Counted from the first letter of the stretch, positions 1 through 7,108 are shown. The stretch is 13,107 nt of DNA from Pseudomonadota bacterium (GCA_023419055.1 JAEZYO010000664.1:1-13107), one strand, 5' to 3'. Notes: generated from the letters alone by a model not told the origin. Made by a program: numbers and translations.

Positions 1-1
1 G

Positions 2-994
2 CGCGACGCCGCGTTTTCGCTCGAGCGCGCCCGCAAGCTCGGCGCGGCCGGCGTGCTCGCTCCCTTCCGCGCGCCGCGTGTCGGCGCCGATCGCTCCTCG
101 CTCGAGTTCGAAGGAGCGAGCGCCGACGATCCCGCGCTCGCCACCGCGCTCGCGAGTCCACTCACCGCGCTCGTCCCGCGCGGCTTTTCGAAGCTCGCGC
201 CGGACGGCACTGGCGCGTTCACCGCGACCTTATCGCGCGACGGGCTCAAGCTCTCGCGAAACGGGCGAGCGGCGCGCGGCGCTTCGTACCTCGACCGCAT
301 CGAGGTGAGCTCGGTCCCGGATCTGGCGGAGGCGCTGCGCGCGTTCGAGGCGGGCGTCGCCGATCTGGGCTGGCTAGGCGCGGGCCTGCACCGCGCGCGT
401 CCGGGCTCGAAGGCGTTCGTGGGCCCGAGCTACGGGCAGCTGATCTTGCGCTCGGGGAGCGAGGCGCGCGCCTGGGGTTCGGCGGGGCTCGCGCAACAGC
501 TCGCCGACGGAGCGCGGCCCGAGCAGCTCGGACACCTCGGCGTCGTGCCCGAAGCCGGAACCAGCGCCGGGATCGCGTGGGGAGGAGGCGCCGTCGATCT
601 GCTGGTCGCGGCGGAGTCGGCGCAGCTCCGTCAGATCGCTCAGGCGCTCGCCGCCGCGCTCTCCCGCCCCGGGAACCCGGTGCGCGATCAACCCGTGCCC
701 CGCGCGGAGTTCGAGCTTCGAAGGAGCGAGCGCCGCTTCGCGTTGATGCTCGACTTCGTGCGCCCGCTCGGCTCGTCCGCCGAAGCGACGTTGCTCGGGT
801 TGCTGACGGCAGAGAACCCCGCGCTCGCTCGGCGGCCGCCCCGGCTCGCGGGGCAATCGGTGCGCGACCTTTCGCGCACTCTGTCGCTCGGAGTGCTCGG
901 CCGGCTGCGTCTGGTCGGCGCGGTGGTGCCGGACGTGCGCGCGCTCGAGCAGTGGCAGCTCGGCGCGGTGTGGAGAGAGCGACCGCGCGAGTAG
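2..994 (+). CDS. Probable family-5 extracellular solute-binding protein, C-terminal part (5' end outside window)
   Basis: The frame is open from base 2 to the TAG at 992-994 (330 residues visible). No start codon is convincing inside the window; the GTG at 53 lies inside continuous coding sequence, so the gene begins upstream. The stretch around 280-385 reads SYLDRIEV, then a segment ending FEAGVADLGWL. This matches the layout of peptide/nickel-type ABC substrate-binding proteins (SBP_bac_5), where a 'pYLDrI' strand precedes an 'alraGeiDlaw' segment. The C-terminus (about 880-960) also fits a lobe returning to the hinge. Such proteins bind oligopeptides or similar ligands in the periplasm for an ABC permease, but no permease gene is in view, so ligand and role are open. 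The gene ends one base from the stop of the opposing lipoprotein gene. The family call is moderate because the lipobox/signal part is missing and similarity is weak. Confidence 0.55.
   Translation, partial: RDAAFSLERARKLGAAGVLAPFRAPRVGADRSSLEFEGASADDPALATALASPLTALVPRGFSKLAPDGTGAFTATLSRDGLKLSRNGRAARGASYLDRIEVSSVPDLAEALRAFEAGVADLGWLGAGLHRARPGSKAFVGPSYGQLILRSGSEARAWGSAGLAQQLADGARPEQLGHLGVVPEAGTSAGIAWGGGAVDLLVAAESAQLRQIAQALAAALSRPGNPVRDQPVPRAEFELRRSERRFALMLDFVRPLGSSAEATLLGLLTAENPALARRPPRLAGQSVRDLSRTLSLGVLGRLRLVGAVVPDVRALEQWQLGAVWRERPRE
81..126. repeat. Long imperfect inverted repeat inside the solute-binding-protein gene
   Basis: TCGGCGC (81-87) pairs with GCGCCGA (120-126), and TCGCTCCT (91-98) pairs with AGGAGCGA (112-119). 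This gives 15 paired bases with one 3-nt bulge (88-90) and a 13-nt loop (99-111). The right arm is part of the 19-bp sequence repeated at 717-735. Seen directly; function unknown. Confidence 0.6.
107..125 (+). repeat. 19-bp exact direct repeat, copy 1
   Basis: TTCGAAGGAGCGAGCGCCG is identical to positions 717-735. In this copy the gene frame reads it as F-E-G-A-S-A; in copy 2 it is read in another frame. The identity is therefore at DNA level and not a repeated protein motif. Confidence 0.7.
717..735 (+). repeat. 19-bp exact direct repeat, copy 2
   Basis: Identical to 107-125 but read as L-R-R-S-E-R-R by the gene. The left arm that makes copy 1 palindromic is absent here. Confidence 0.7.
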
Positions 995-995
995 C

Positions 996-1553
996 TCAGG
1001 TCTTCGGGACGCGCGCCTGGATGGCGTGCGCGCTCGCCTTCAGCGCGGCGAGGTCTTTCGCGAGCTTGGCCTTGATGGTGTCGAGCGTTTCGAGCGTCGC
1101 GCTGTCGAAGTCGGCGAGGTCCTTTGCCACCGCCTTTTGCTGCGCGGGGATTTTCTTCAAGATCGCCTGCAGCTGGGTCTTCACCTTGGCGCTCGCTTTG
1201 GCGGCCTTGGACGAGGCCTCCTGGACCTCCTTGTTCACCGCCGCGAGCTTCGCCTTGCCTTCTGCCTTGTAGGCCTGGCGGGCCTTGAGGAGCGCGGCTT
1301 CGAGCTGCTTGGCCGCGTCCTCCGAGCTCGCCTGCGCCTTGGTCGCCTCCTCGAGCTTGCTCTTCGAGGTGGCAAGCTCCGCCTTGATCTGGTCGAGCTC
1401 CTTCTGGAGGCCCTCGGCCTTCTCTCGCCCCACCTTCTCGGCCTGCGCGACGCGCTGGTCGGCCTTCTTCTCGAGCTCTGCCAGTTTCGCTCGCTCTTCG
1501 GCGCCGTTGCCGCACCCGACGAGCATCAGGAACGCCCACACATGAACTCGCAT
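996..1553 (-). CDS. Small coiled-coil lipoprotein
   Basis: 185 residues from an ATG at 1553-1551. No other start is plausible in frame: upstream codons contain no ATG, GTG or TTG before the neighbouring gene region. The Shine-Dalgarno is weak. The N-terminus MRVHVWAFLMLVGCGNG is a short type-II signal peptide with lipobox L-V-G-C, lipidated at Cys14. Asn at mature position +3 gives no strong inner-membrane (Asp+2) retention signal, so outer-membrane anchoring is likely. The rest is almost wholly Ala/Lys/Glu/Leu/Gln and reads as continuous amphipathic helix, strongly coiled-coil, ending PKT. It follows the six-Cys lipoprotein gene by 54 bp on the same strand, so the two are probably co-transcribed, and it stops 1 bp from the convergent solute-binding-protein gene. 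I do not recognise a family; a structural or periplasmic spacer lipoprotein is the most that can be said. Confidence 0.8.
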   Translation of the reverse strand: MRVHVWAFLMLVGCGNGAEERAKLAELEKKADQRVAQAEKVGREKAEGLQKELDQIKAELATSKSKLEEATKAQASSEDAAKQLEAALLKARQAYKAEGKAKLAAVNKEVQEASSKAAKASAKVKTQLQAILKKIPAQQKAVAKDLADFDSATLETLDTIKAKLAKDLAALKASAHAIQARVPKT

Positions 1554-1607
1554 GAGATCGACGATAGGCGTTGTGGCGCCCGGGTCAACCGAGCGACGGT
1601 CGCACCT

Positions 1608-2387
1608 TCACTCCGGGAGCTTGCTCGGGACGGGAATCGTGCCGCCCTTTCGCACATATCCAATGATGCTGTCACTCAGCTTGGTGTCGGCTTTGACGCA
1701 TTTCATGCTGACATCGCCGCTCGTGGCGCCCTTACATTCCTTCTTGCGCTCGGAAACCAGCTTGGACAGCGCCTCGTCGGAGCGCAGCGCCTCTTGCACG
1801 TTGTCGTCGAGAAAACGCCACTCGACGCGCGCCGACTTGGGTGAAGGAGGCTTGTTCATCGTGAGCTCGCCCTCGCCGAGCGTCGCGCAAGTGCCGTCCC
1901 AGCGCAGCACGTCGTAGGACGTGCCGGCGCCGCTCACCTGCATTCCGCCCGTGTCCGCCTTGCGCTCCTGAAGCACGATCACCTCCTCGTCGAACTCGAG
2001 GAAGCCGTCGGCCGAGACGCCGCCCGACGCATTCCAGGCTTTGACCTTCCCCGTCAGGTAGCCTCGAGTCCAGGGCGAGCCGTTCGCGAATAGGTAAAGC
2101 GCGACGCCCGGGTAGCTCGCCGCGCAGAGCTTCTGGACGAACTTGCCGCTCGGCGTGCAGGCTCCCTGAGAGCGAGCGCACTTCGTGGGGAGCCCTTCCG
2201 CCGTACTCTCGCTCGGCGCCTCTGCTTCGCCCGAAGCGCTCTCGTCGGGCTTCGATTCGTCGGCGCTCGGTGCCTCGGCTTCGCCCGCCGCGCTCGGCTC
2301 GTTCGCTGGCGCCTTCGAACCACCACACGCGAGCAGCATCGACGACAGCAACGAGCACGACAAAACGAACGGAAGCGGACGCATCAT
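1608..2387 (-). CDS. Six-cysteine lipoprotein, unknown function
   Basis: 259 residues, starting at one of two adjacent ATGs (2387 or 2384). The signal peptide MMRPLPFVLSCSLLSSMLLAC ends in lipobox L-L-A-C with the lipidated Cys at 21, followed by Gly-Gly-Ser. Residues 22-66 are an acidic Ala/Ser/Glu/Pro linker containing two copies of GEAEAPS (residues 35-41 and 53-59), probably flexible. The globular part (about 67-259) has Cys at 70, 77, 88, 167, 218 and 230, an even number suited to three periplasmic disulfides. It also has a central beta-rich stretch around 95-175 (segments such as VALYLF, VIVLQ, YDVLRW). I do not recognise a named family. It is the first gene of a likely two-lipoprotein minus-strand unit and is divergent from the secreted-protein/TPR operon. 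Envelope location is well supported; function is not. Confidence 0.82.
   Translation of the reverse strand: MMRPLPFVLSCSLLSSMLLACGGSKAPANEPSAAGEAEAPSADESKPDESASGEAEAPSESTAEGLPTKCARSQGACTPSGKFVQKLCAASYPGVALYLFANGSPWTRGYLTGKVKAWNASGGVSADGFLEFDEEVIVLQERKADTGGMQVSGAGTSYDVLRWDGTCATLGEGELTMNKPPSPKSARVEWRFLDDNVQEALRSDEALSKLVSERKKECKGATSGDVSMKCVKADTKLSDSIIGYVRKGGTIPVPSKLPE
2208..2291 (-). repeat. 18-residue imperfect tandem repeat in lipoprotein linker
   Basis: Residues 33-50 and 51-60 of the six-Cys lipoprotein start A-A/S-GEAEAPS and A-S-GEAEAPS, an 18-codon period. This is the acidic linker between lipid anchor and folded domain. Linker length set by repeat number is an inference. Confidence 0.55.
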
Positions 2388-2656
2388 GGCGCCCTGTTTA
2401 CCCCATCGTAGAAGCCTCGCCCACCGTGCTCGTTCGACCTCGCGCGCTCGTCACGTCGGGTCTCCAAAATTGCGACGAGAGCTGTCGATGCGCGTGAGTC
2501 TGCGGGAGGCCATGCGCCGCCGAGATAGGCACTGATGTCGGCAGATCTGCGGCAAGGTACCCACCCTGGCCTGATGGCCGAGGCGCGCCGCGATCCAGCG
2601 GCCCCGTGCCGCGCTCGGCGTCGTCGAAGGCATGTTACGCTCGCTCCCCGGTGCGC
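2388..2656. promoter_or_regulatory. Divergent intergenic region, presumed promoters both ways
   Basis: 269 bp between the start of the minus-strand lipoprotein unit and the + strand secreted-protein/TPR pair; both units must be transcribed from here unless read in from farther away. A TACGAT hexamer on the minus strand (complement of 2404-2409) sits about 17 bp before the lipoprotein ATG and could be a -10, but no good -35 is seen. A 14-bp sequence CCGCGCTCGGCGTC (2609-2622) recurs upstream of the gltD-like gene (8607-8620). An ATG at 2486 opens only 15 codons and is unlikely to be real. Confidence 0.35.
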
Positions 2657-3451
2657 ATGCGATTCGGCAAAGTCTCCCTGGTCGCCGCTCTGTTGCTGTT
2701 GTCGTTGTCCGCTTCGGCGCAACCGAAGCGCAAGGCGCCCGCGAAAGTTCCTGCGAAGAAAGAAGCAGCGGCGAAGGCCGAGCCCGCTGCCGCGGAGCCC
2801 GCAGCGGCAGCGCCGGCGGAGCCGGAGAAGGCTCCCGAGAAGGCGTCCGACAAGCCTGCGGAAGAAGCTCCTCCGACCAGCGCGACCGATCTCGGCGAGC
2901 CTCCTCCGAAGGCGACCGAAAGAGGCGCGAGCGGGACCAAGCTTTCCCCGCTCACCCCCGAACCAGGCGAGTTTCCTACGGGCGCGGTGGCTCCGCCTCC
3001 GGTCTCGTACGACAAGCTGCTCGCGCAAATCGCCTCGCTGCGGAGCCGCGTGGCCGCGCTCACCACCACGCTCTACAAGAGCAAGCTCAAGGTCGCCGTG
3101 GCGACGGAAGGCGACGACGCGCAAATCGCCGGGCTCGTGGTCACCCTGGACGACGGCGTCGTCTACACCGCGCCCGAGCGCTTCTCGCCGGACGAGTTTC
3201 AGACCGTGTACGCCCACGCGGTCGCGCCGGGCCATCACGTGATCGGCGTCGAGGTGGAGCGCTACGACGCGCGTAACCGCGAGTACCGCACCTATCAAAC
3301 CTCGAAGTTTACGGTCATCGTGCCCGAGAGCCGCACGCTCTCGGCGACGGTGGTGCTCGAGGACGAATCGGACATGGCCGAGGACTTCCCGGATGATCAG
3401 GACGGCGAGTACGAGCTCGGCGTCAAGCTCAGGGCGCAGGTCGAAGAGTGA
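2657..3451 (+). CDS. Secreted Ala/Pro-rich protein with C-terminal beta-type domain
   Basis: The chosen start is the ATG at 2657 (264 residues) because it begins a textbook signal peptide: MRFGKVSLVAALLLLSLSASA with an ASA cleavage site before Gln22. A GTG at 2651 would add two residues; a farther upstream start at 2606 would bury the signal. Residues 22-115 are low-complexity Ala/Pro/Lys/Glu, a linker of the kind that spans periplasm or peptidoglycan. Residues about 116-145 form a short helix (YDKLLAQIASLRSRVAAL). Residues 146-264 alternate hydrophobic residues as in a beta sandwich: VVTLDDGVVY, then GHHVIGVEVERYDA, then SKFTVIV, then SATVVLEDE, ending in an acidic SDMAEDFPDDQDGEYELGVKL. The stop overlaps the GTG of the next gene (GTGA), so the two are translationally coupled and probably partners. 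I do not recognise the domain. Automated labels such as dihydrolipoamide acetyltransferase for this kind of sequence would come only from the Ala/Pro linker. Confidence 0.82.
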   Translation: MRFGKVSLVAALLLLSLSASAQPKRKAPAKVPAKKEAAAKAEPAAAEPAAAAPAEPEKAPEKASDKPAEEAPPTSATDLGEPPPKATERGASGTKLSPLTPEPGEFPTGAVAPPPVSYDKLLAQIASLRSRVAALTTTLYKSKLKVAVATEGDDAQIAGLVVTLDDGVVYTAPERFSPDEFQTVYAHAVAPGHHVIGVEVERYDARNREYRTYQTSKFTVIVPESRTLSATVVLEDESDMAEDFPDDQDGEYELGVKLRAQVEE

Positions 3452-5472
3452 AGCTTCCTCTCGTCTCTCTGCCGCTGCTCGCGATCTTGTCCGTGACCGG
3501 GCTCGCCGCCGCGCAAGAACCGAGCGACGCTCCCGCGGAGCCGGAGCCTCCCGCCGCCGATGCGGTGCCGGCCCGCGCGCCCGACCCTGCCGCCAGGCAG
3601 GCGGAGAGCGAAGACGTGGCGAAGGCGCACTCGACGGCCTTGCTCGCTTACCAGAAGGCGCTCGCCGAACGAAAGCTCGCGCCGAGCGAGCCCCTGAGCG
3701 CGCAGCGCATCCGCGACGAGCTCGCGAGCATCGAGGAGATGGTCGCGATCGGGCGTCGAGACGAGGCGATCGGGGCGCTGGTCTACCTGGTCGAGTCTCC
3801 TCGCTTCGAGCCGTTCGTCGTCACCCCCGAGGGGCGCGCCGCGTACTACCAGCTCGGCGACGCGCTCGGTCGCGGCGGCGCCTACGATCTGTCGCGCGGG
3901 TACCTGCTCCGGCTGCTCGCGGGTTCGCCGGACGACACCTGGTACCGCCAGTCGGTGCGCTCGCTCGTCGATTTCGGGCTCGAGAGCGACGAACCCGAGG
4001 TCTTCTTGCGCGACCTCGCGCGGGTGCCGGACGCGGCCGGCGAAGAAGTGAAGGGTGACATCGCCTACCTCGCGGGCCGCTCCGCCGAGCTCTCCGGCAA
4101 GCCCGAGCAGGCGCTCGCCTCCTACGCGAAGGTGAGCGAGCGCTCGCGCTTCTGGGCGCAGGCCACCTATCTCTCGGGAGTGATCGAGGTCGAGCGCAAG
4201 AACCTGAAGCAAGGTGAGGCGCTGTTCTGCAAGGTCGCCGATCCCAAGAAGACGCCCAGGCGCGCCGCGCTGTTCGGCGGCAGCGACTTCTTCCGCGTGC
4301 GCGATCTGGCTCGCCTCGGGCTCGGCCGCGTGGCGCACGAGCAGTTCCGCTTCGACGACGCGCGCTACTACTACTACCTGGTGCCGGCCGACTCGGAGCG
4401 CTTGCCGGAGGCGCTCTACGAGACGGCGACGACGCGCTACGAAGCGAAGGACTACGACGGCGCGCGCGCGTCGATGGACGATCTCCGCAAGGTGGCCGTC
4501 AACCACCCGTACGAAGACGAGGCCTGGATCCTCGACGCGTACATCGATCTCGCGGTGTGCCGCTTCCCGCAAGCGGACGACAAGCTCAAGCAGTTCTTGA
4601 AGCGCTACGAGCCGGTTCGAGACGCCGCCCGCAAGCTCACGCGCGACGGCGCTGCCATGCAGCGGCTAGTAGACACGCTGCGCCGCGGCGCCGATCCCGC
4701 GGGCGCGAACCTGGGCGTTTCGGCGGACACGTCGCGGGCCCTGGGCTCGCTCCTGCGCGTGGACACGGGCTACGGCCGCGCCACGCGTCGCCTGGCGCAG
4801 CTCGACCACCAGCTGAACGGCTTGCGGCGAGCGATGGGAGAGCTGGACGCGGCCCTCACGCGGCTCTCGACCCCCAAGGACGTCAAGCCGACCAGCGACA
4901 AGAAGCTCGCCGTGAGCGACGCCGAACAGCTCGTGCGGGCGGAGTCACAGCTGGCCGAGGTCAAGCGCCTGATTCGCGAGGCGGAGCGCTCGAGCGTTCG
5001 GAGCGCCGATCTCGACCTCCTGCGCAGGGAGTCGGAGGCGCTCGAGCTCGAGGTCAAGGCGGCGCGCGCCGCGCAGCCTCCCGGCGCCGCGGCTCCGGTC
5101 TCGGGGGGGCAGAGCCTGCCCGAGCTCCTCGCCGCCGACCGCGCTCGTGCGAGCGCGCTCTACCTCGAATCGACGAAGCTTCGCGAGCAAGTGCTGTCGC
5201 AGCAGCTCGCCTTCGCGAAGGACGCGTTCACGCGCCTCGACAAGCGGCTCTCACGCTTGGTGCGGCGCGCTCAACTCGGCCGAATCGAGACGGTGCTCGG
5301 TAAGAAGCGAGCGCTCGAGATCGAGGTCGAGGCGTTGACCCAGGGGCTCTTGCCGCAGACCATCGTCGACTCGCTCGACGCCGAGCGCTACTTGCGCGAC
5401 GACGAGGAGTACTGGCCCTTCGAGGGCGAGGACTGGGCGGACGAGTACGTCGGCGGCGAGGGGCTTCGTTAG
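3448..5472 (+). CDS. Periplasmic TPR/coiled-coil protein, candidate GltC-like component
   Basis: 674 residues from a GTG at 3448 that overlaps the upstream stop by four bases (GTGA). The signal peptide MKLPLVSLPLLAILSVTGLAAA is cleaved after AAA at residue 22. A short Pro/Ala/Glu linker (23-50) is followed by helical-repeat sequence at about 85-400 with TPR-like segments, for example DEAIGALVYL (105-114), DIAYLAGRSAELSGKPEQAL (204-223), ALYETATTRYEAKDYDGA (322-339) and the PYEDEAW segment (354-360). Residues about 440-630 look coiled-coil. The tail (649-672) is acidic and aromatic, with EEYWPFEGEDW. Two cysteines (261, 371) are present. Size, export and TPR content match GltC of the Myxococcus gliding complex, and gltD/gltE-like genes lie 3 kb downstream. 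However, no GltA/GltB-type beta-barrel gene adjoins it, so the identification is tentative. It is probably a scaffold working with the coupled upstream protein. Confidence 0.75.
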   Translation: MKLPLVSLPLLAILSVTGLAAAQEPSDAPAEPEPPAADAVPARAPDPAARQAESEDVAKAHSTALLAYQKALAERKLAPSEPLSAQRIRDELASIEEMVAIGRRDEAIGALVYLVESPRFEPFVVTPEGRAAYYQLGDALGRGGAYDLSRGYLLRLLAGSPDDTWYRQSVRSLVDFGLESDEPEVFLRDLARVPDAAGEEVKGDIAYLAGRSAELSGKPEQALASYAKVSERSRFWAQATYLSGVIEVERKNLKQGEALFCKVADPKKTPRRAALFGGSDFFRVRDLARLGLGRVAHEQFRFDDARYYYYLVPADSERLPEALYETATTRYEAKDYDGARASMDDLRKVAVNHPYEDEAWILDAYIDLAVCRFPQADDKLKQFLKRYEPVRDAARKLTRDGAAMQRLVDTLRRGADPAGANLGVSADTSRALGSLLRVDTGYGRATRRLAQLDHQLNGLRRAMGELDAALTRLSTPKDVKPTSDKKLAVSDAEQLVRAESQLAEVKRLIREAERSSVRSADLDLLRRESEALELEVKAARAAQPPGAAAPVSGGQSLPELLAADRARASALYLESTKLREQVLSQQLAFAKDAFTRLDKRLSRLVRRAQLGRIETVLGKKRALEIEVEALTQGLLPQTIVDSLDAERYLRDDEEYWPFEGEDWADEYVGGEGLR

Positions 5473-5518
5473 GGTGCTTTCCTCCAGGCCGGGTTAGTCA
5501 GCCAGTCCCGTCCCCAGC

Positions 5519-5746
5519 TTGCGCTCCGAGGCCGCCCTGGTCCTCGACCGCCTCGAACGCGTACGCCGTGAGCGCGCGCCTTACCGCGAGGTTGCTCGCG
5601 GGCTGCTCGCTCGGCTGTTCGCCGAGTACTTTCCCGAAAACGGCGACGGAGACGTCGCCGGCGTGTTCGGTTCGTGCGTGATGGACGTCGTGCCGGACGG
5701 CGCCGAGGTGGCGAGCGAGCTCCGGCGGGTGATCAGGCCGGGCGGC
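5519..5746 (+). pseudogene. Remnant of a SAM-dependent methyltransferase gene (internal deletion, 3' truncation)
   Basis: From TTG 5519 the + frame reads LRSEAALVLDRLERVRRERA, then PYREVARGLLARLFAEYFPE (about 5579-5638). After a short join comes VFGSCVMDVVPDGAEVASEL (about 5663-5722), then RRVIRPGG ending at 5746. The second part is the classic post-III segment of class-I methyltransferases ('vl..ckvlDvvPDp..valrElrRVLrPGG'), and the first part looks like the N-terminal helix region. The SAM-binding Gly-rich motif I and about 60-70 residues between them are missing. After RPGG the similarity ends and the frame simply runs on opposite the CreD-like gene. GACGTCG occurs near the join (about 5648 and 5682) and again past the end (about 5771), so recombination at short repeats is possible. 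What is seen is the two motif-bearing segments; gene decay is inference. A chance non-coding resemblance is the alternative. Confidence 0.5.
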
Positions 5747-5794
5747 ATTTCCGAACGATCGCCCGATGCGCGACGTCGACTACACGAGAACGAG

Positions 5795-5831
5795 GCGGGA
5801 GACCGCGCGCGGCCTCCCGCTCGGTCGGGAG
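5795..5831 (-). terminator. Possible terminator hairpins of the CreD-like gene
   Basis: GCGGGAG (5795-5801) pairs with CTCCCGC (5814-5820). Alternatively CTCCCG (5814-5819) pairs with CGGGAG (5826-5831), and the two stems exclude each other. They lie 12-48 bases beyond the CreD-like stop on its strand. No U-run follows, so factor-independent termination is doubtful. Confidence 0.3.
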
Positions 5832-5842
5832 CTCTCGAGCCG

Positions 5843-7102
5843 TCAGGCAGGGCCGGGCACGAGGTCCCCGCTCCGGGTGCGCTCGTCCCAGCGGACGCGC
5901 CCCGTGATCTGCATGATCACGAAGAGCGTGACCACGGCGCCGATGGCGATGGCGAGGCCCGTGTAGCCGTCCCAGAAGAAGGTGTACGAGAAGAGCACCA
6001 GATAGACGAGCTGCGGCAGCCCGAGCAGCCCGAGCGCCATCTTCCAGCCGACGAACAGGCGCGCGTACGTCAGGACCAAGAAGACGCTGACGAACGACGA
6101 GATCGCGAACGCGACTTCCACCGAGACGTGGTCCACGAGGTAGGCGAAAAGGAGGTGGAACGCGAAGAAGGCGCAGCCGAGGAAGAAGTAGTGCATGGGG
6201 TGGAGCGGGCGGAGCTTGGCCTTCGAGAGCACGGCGGCCACGAAGAAGAAGAACAGGAGGCCGACCGGCGCGAAGAAGGTGATGCGAGACGCGAGCGGGC
6301 CCGGGTTCAGCTTCTGAGGCAGCTCGATCCCGATGGGCGCGCTCGAGATCAGGCTGTCGAAGGTCCAGTCACCCTTCCAACCTGCCTCGGTCGACGAGTG
6401 GCGCGAGGGGGAGAGCGTGCCAGCGGGAAAATCCACCTTCGCGAAGTTGGTGTCGGCGACGAGTCGGAAGTGCTCGACCTTGCCCGTGCCTTCGGTCGGC
6501 TGATAGCGCCACTCGGAGCGCCCGCGCGAGCGATAGCTCACCGCGAAGCTCGCGCGCTCGCCGGGCGCGAGCGTCCGCTCGAAGCTCGCGGCGTTCCCGT
6601 CGATGCTGAGCGCCACGTCCTTCGAGGCGCCGTCCTTGATGCGAAAGCCGTCGTAGACCGCGTTTTCGGTCGCGAGCGGGAAGGAGAGAAGCACCTTGCG
6701 TTCGAGCGCCGTGTCGTTGAAAAACTCGTACTTTCCCTTGAAGTCGACCGCGTAGGTCGGAAACCAGATCAACCCCTTGCGCCGGTGCTCGAGCTCGAGG
6801 CGCACGCCGATGTCCGAGCTCGTGAGCGGGATCGGGTAGCGCTTCTCGACCTCACGCTCGACCTCCGACTGGGTGGCCCGACCCTGAGCGTCGGTCGTCG
6901 TGACCTTCTCGCGGATCTTCTCGATCTGAGTGAAACCTGCCTGTGGAGGGCGCTGTACGAGCGGGGGGCCCCAGAGCTGGTCCACCTCCTGCGTGAGCTC
7001 GGAGGACATGCTGCCCGAGCGGTAGACGAGGGTAGAGCCGAGCGCGATCCAGGCGACGAGGCACCCGAACCAGACCAGCGCGACCGCGAAGAAATATTTC
7101 AC
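5843..7102 (-). CDS. CreD-like inner-membrane protein
   Basis: 419 residues. The start is the GTG at 7102-7100 because AGGAGGT lies six bases before it (7109-7115 on the complement), the best ribosome binding site in the window. Frames open farther upstream give no membrane-protein N-terminus. The topology is one N-terminal membrane helix (about 4-27), a periplasmic beta-rich domain (about 30-270), then five hydrophobic segments (about 273-293, 301-323, 327-350, 353-375, 379-398) and a short cytoplasmic tail. This is the CreD plan. The loop HPMHYFFLG...HLLFAYLVDHVSVEVAF corresponds to the conserved 'HPvqYlLvGlal..fYLLLLslsEHi' region of the family, and QLWGPPLVQRPP after helix 1 resembles the early periplasmic WG..GP.l..P segment. 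E. coli CreD, of the CreBC regulon, is about 450 residues and has an envelope-integrity role not fully understood. No CreBC-type regulators are nearby. Confidence 0.7.
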   Translation of the reverse strand: MKYFFAVALVWFGCLVAWIALGSTLVYRSGSMSSELTQEVDQLWGPPLVQRPPQAGFTQIEKIREKVTTTDAQGRATQSEVEREVEKRYPIPLTSSDIGVRLELEHRRKGLIWFPTYAVDFKGKYEFFNDTALERKVLLSFPLATENAVYDGFRIKDGASKDVALSIDGNAASFERTLAPGERASFAVSYRSRGRSEWRYQPTEGTGKVEHFRLVADTNFAKVDFPAGTLSPSRHSSTEAGWKGDWTFDSLISSAPIGIELPQKLNPGPLASRITFFAPVGLLFFFFVAAVLSKAKLRPLHPMHYFFLGCAFFAFHLLFAYLVDHVSVEVAFAISSFVSVFLVLTYARLFVGWKMALGLLGLPQLVYLVLFSYTFFWDGYTGLAIAIGAVVTLFVIMQITGRVRWDERTRSGDLVPGPA

Positions 7103-7108
7103 TCTCGA

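Larger units (their letters stand above)
5473..5842. other. 370-bp gap between the TPR gene and the CreD-like gene
   Basis: Besides the methyltransferase remnant (5519-5746) it holds about 46 bp with no visible signal after the TPR stop, and a 96-bp 3' part with two competing hairpins (5795-5831). No intact gene is supported: the long + strand reading frame through here owes its length to lying opposite the CreD-like gene. Confidence 0.5.

Noticed and set aside
688..1539. Minus-strand frame of 283 codons overlapping two genes
   Set aside because: Arg/Gly/Ala low-complexity in the wrong frame of the coiled-coil lipoprotein, running antisense into the solute-binding-protein gene.
2657..3451. 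Dihydrolipoamide acetyltransferase label for the 264-residue protein
   Set aside because: Only the Ala/Pro/Lys linker resembles E2 linkers. There is a signal peptide, no lipoyl-lysine domain and no catalytic HxxxDG motif.
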